In this document: positions 5,577 to 6,267 of the stretch, piece by piece
Numbering within the stretch: position 1 is the first letter of the stretch
How the letters are laid out: every line of letters starts with the position of its first letter
NCBI GenBank assembly: GCA_030596385.1
Contig: JAUVKD010000057.1
Span: 1-6,267, forward strand
Direction: 5' to 3'
Length of the DNA: 6,267 bases
Source: Methanosarcinaceae archaeon
GTDB lineage: Archaea; Halobacteriota; Methanosarcinia; Methanosarcinales; Methanosarcinaceae
The notes under the pieces: generated by a model
The model's input: the letters and a program-made list of their open reading frames with translations, nothing else
Database searches by the model: none
Told to the model about the DNA's origin: nothing
Program-made: the position numbers and the translations under genes

Positions 5577-6267
5577 ATGACTTCAGATTACACAACACCT
5601 AACTACGCTGTGCAGGATGATCCGGTTCCAAATGAGCAAACTCCTAAAAGAAAAGGGAGGAAAAAACAGTATATCGCTGTGGTTATTATTCTGTTATTGA
5701 TCATTGCTGCAAGTTTTGCTGCAATGTATCAAACTGCAGGCGGGAATTTTTACACTAAAAATGACAGGGTGGCAGTTATCCATGTTCAGGGTACGATGCT
5801 CTCCGGTAGCATTCCCGGTGGTTTTGGATATGTGACTTCTGAGGAAATATCTGATAAGATCCAGGATGCCGTTGAGGATGAATCAATAAAGGCAATTGTT
5901 CTTCGTATCAACAGCCCCGGCGGTTCGCCTGCTGCGGCTGAAGAGATCGTCATAGAGATCAAGAAAGCGCAAGAGGCCGGGGTTCCGGTCGTGGTTTCCA
6001 TGGGTGATGTGGCTGCAAGTGCCGCATATTATATTTCAGCACCTGCTGACATGATCTTTGCAAATCCATCTACAATGACAGGAAGTATCGGTGTTATCTG
6101 GACGTTCCAGAACAAGTCTTCATATTATGAAGAAGAGGGAATCGAGTTCCATATTGCCAAATCCGGTGAATTTAAGGATATGGGTGGCCCATGGAGGGGA
6201 CTTTCGGACGATGAGATTGAATATGCCGATACGGTTATCATCGAAGTATACAACAGTTTTGTGGATG
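5577..6267 (+). CDS. sppA: Signal peptide peptidase SppA-like S49 serine protease, 3'-truncated
   Basis: The first 230 codons of a membrane-anchored S49 peptidase; the gene runs off the right edge, probably lacking about 70-100 residues. Residues 1-31 are a polar tail ending in a basic cluster (K24-R-K-G-R-K-K30), followed by one hydrophobic helix (about 32-51). This gives a signal-anchor with the catalytic domain outside the cytoplasmic membrane. The peptidase domain begins at V-A-V-I-H-V-Q-G and has L-R-I-N-S-P-G-G-S, the oxyanion-strand hallmark. Nucleophile Ser148 lies in A-A-S-A-A-Y-Y, followed by T-G-S-I-G-V-I, and general base Lys200 lies in G-E-F-K-D-M-G. The 52-residue Ser-Lys distance and near-identical numbering match Bacillus SppA (S147/K199) as I recall it. 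The family degrades leftover signal peptides and other membrane peptides. Odd point: A149-A150 replace the usual Gly-Gly after the serine. It is transcribed divergently from metG. Confidence 0.95.
   Translation, partial: MTSDYTTPNYAVQDDPVPNEQTPKRKGRKKQYIAVVIILLLIIAASFAAMYQTAGGNFYTKNDRVAVIHVQGTMLSGSIPGGFGYVTSEEISDKIQDAVEDESIKAIVLRINSPGGSPAAAEEIVIEIKKAQEAGVPVVVSMGDVAASAAYYISAPADMIFANPSTMTGSIGVIWTFQNKSSYYEEEGIEFHIAKSGEFKDMGGPWRGLSDDEIEYADTVIIEVYNSFVD

Overview
The window looks like chromosomal DNA from a euryarchaeon, most likely of the order Methanosarcinales or a close relative (methanogen or ANME-type). The evidence is the archaeal form of glutamyl-tRNA synthetase with a T-I-G-S variant of the HIGH motif, an archaeal methionyl-tRNA synthetase carrying a fused C-terminal tRNA-binding domain, TATA-type promoter sequences in the spacers, and GGAG-like ribosome binding sites about 7 nt before the starts. 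Placement below this level is inference.

Layout from left to right. Positions 1-563 (+) hold the 3' part of a fumarylacetoacetate hydrolase (FAH) family enzyme, cut by the left edge. Directly abutting it is a 99-residue winged-helix-like protein (564-863, +), so the two are very likely cotranscribed. After an 85-bp leader that contains a hairpin running into the ribosome binding site comes gltX (949-2664, +), a complete glutamyl-tRNA synthetase. On the opposite strand is metG (5427-3334, -), a complete methionyl-tRNA synthetase that converges on gltX. A 149-bp divergent promoter region then separates metG from sppA (5577 to the right edge, +), a membrane-anchored S49 peptidase truncated by the window end.

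Between the convergent gltX and metG lies a 669-bp spacer (2665-3333) with no convincing protein gene. It holds two TATA-like elements, a 60-nt nested foldback (2881-2940), and a diverged inverted pair of sequences (2990-3035 and 3181-3269) sharing TGCACGGGG. Three occurrences of GAATG in the spacer are each followed at once by a perfect 6-bp hairpin whose stem sequence differs between copies. This is the least explained part of the window: an old MITE-like or insertion-sequence remnant, or an unrecognised small structured RNA locus.

The two synthetases serve translation. Archaeal GluRS charges tRNA-Glu and, as generally understood, also tRNA-Gln for later amidation. SppA acts at the membrane in peptide clearance. 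The FAH/winged-helix pair is metabolic and possibly regulatory, with unknown substrate. Apart from the central spacer this is ordinary housekeeping DNA; I see no defence system, CRISPR array, tRNA, rRNA or intact mobile element.
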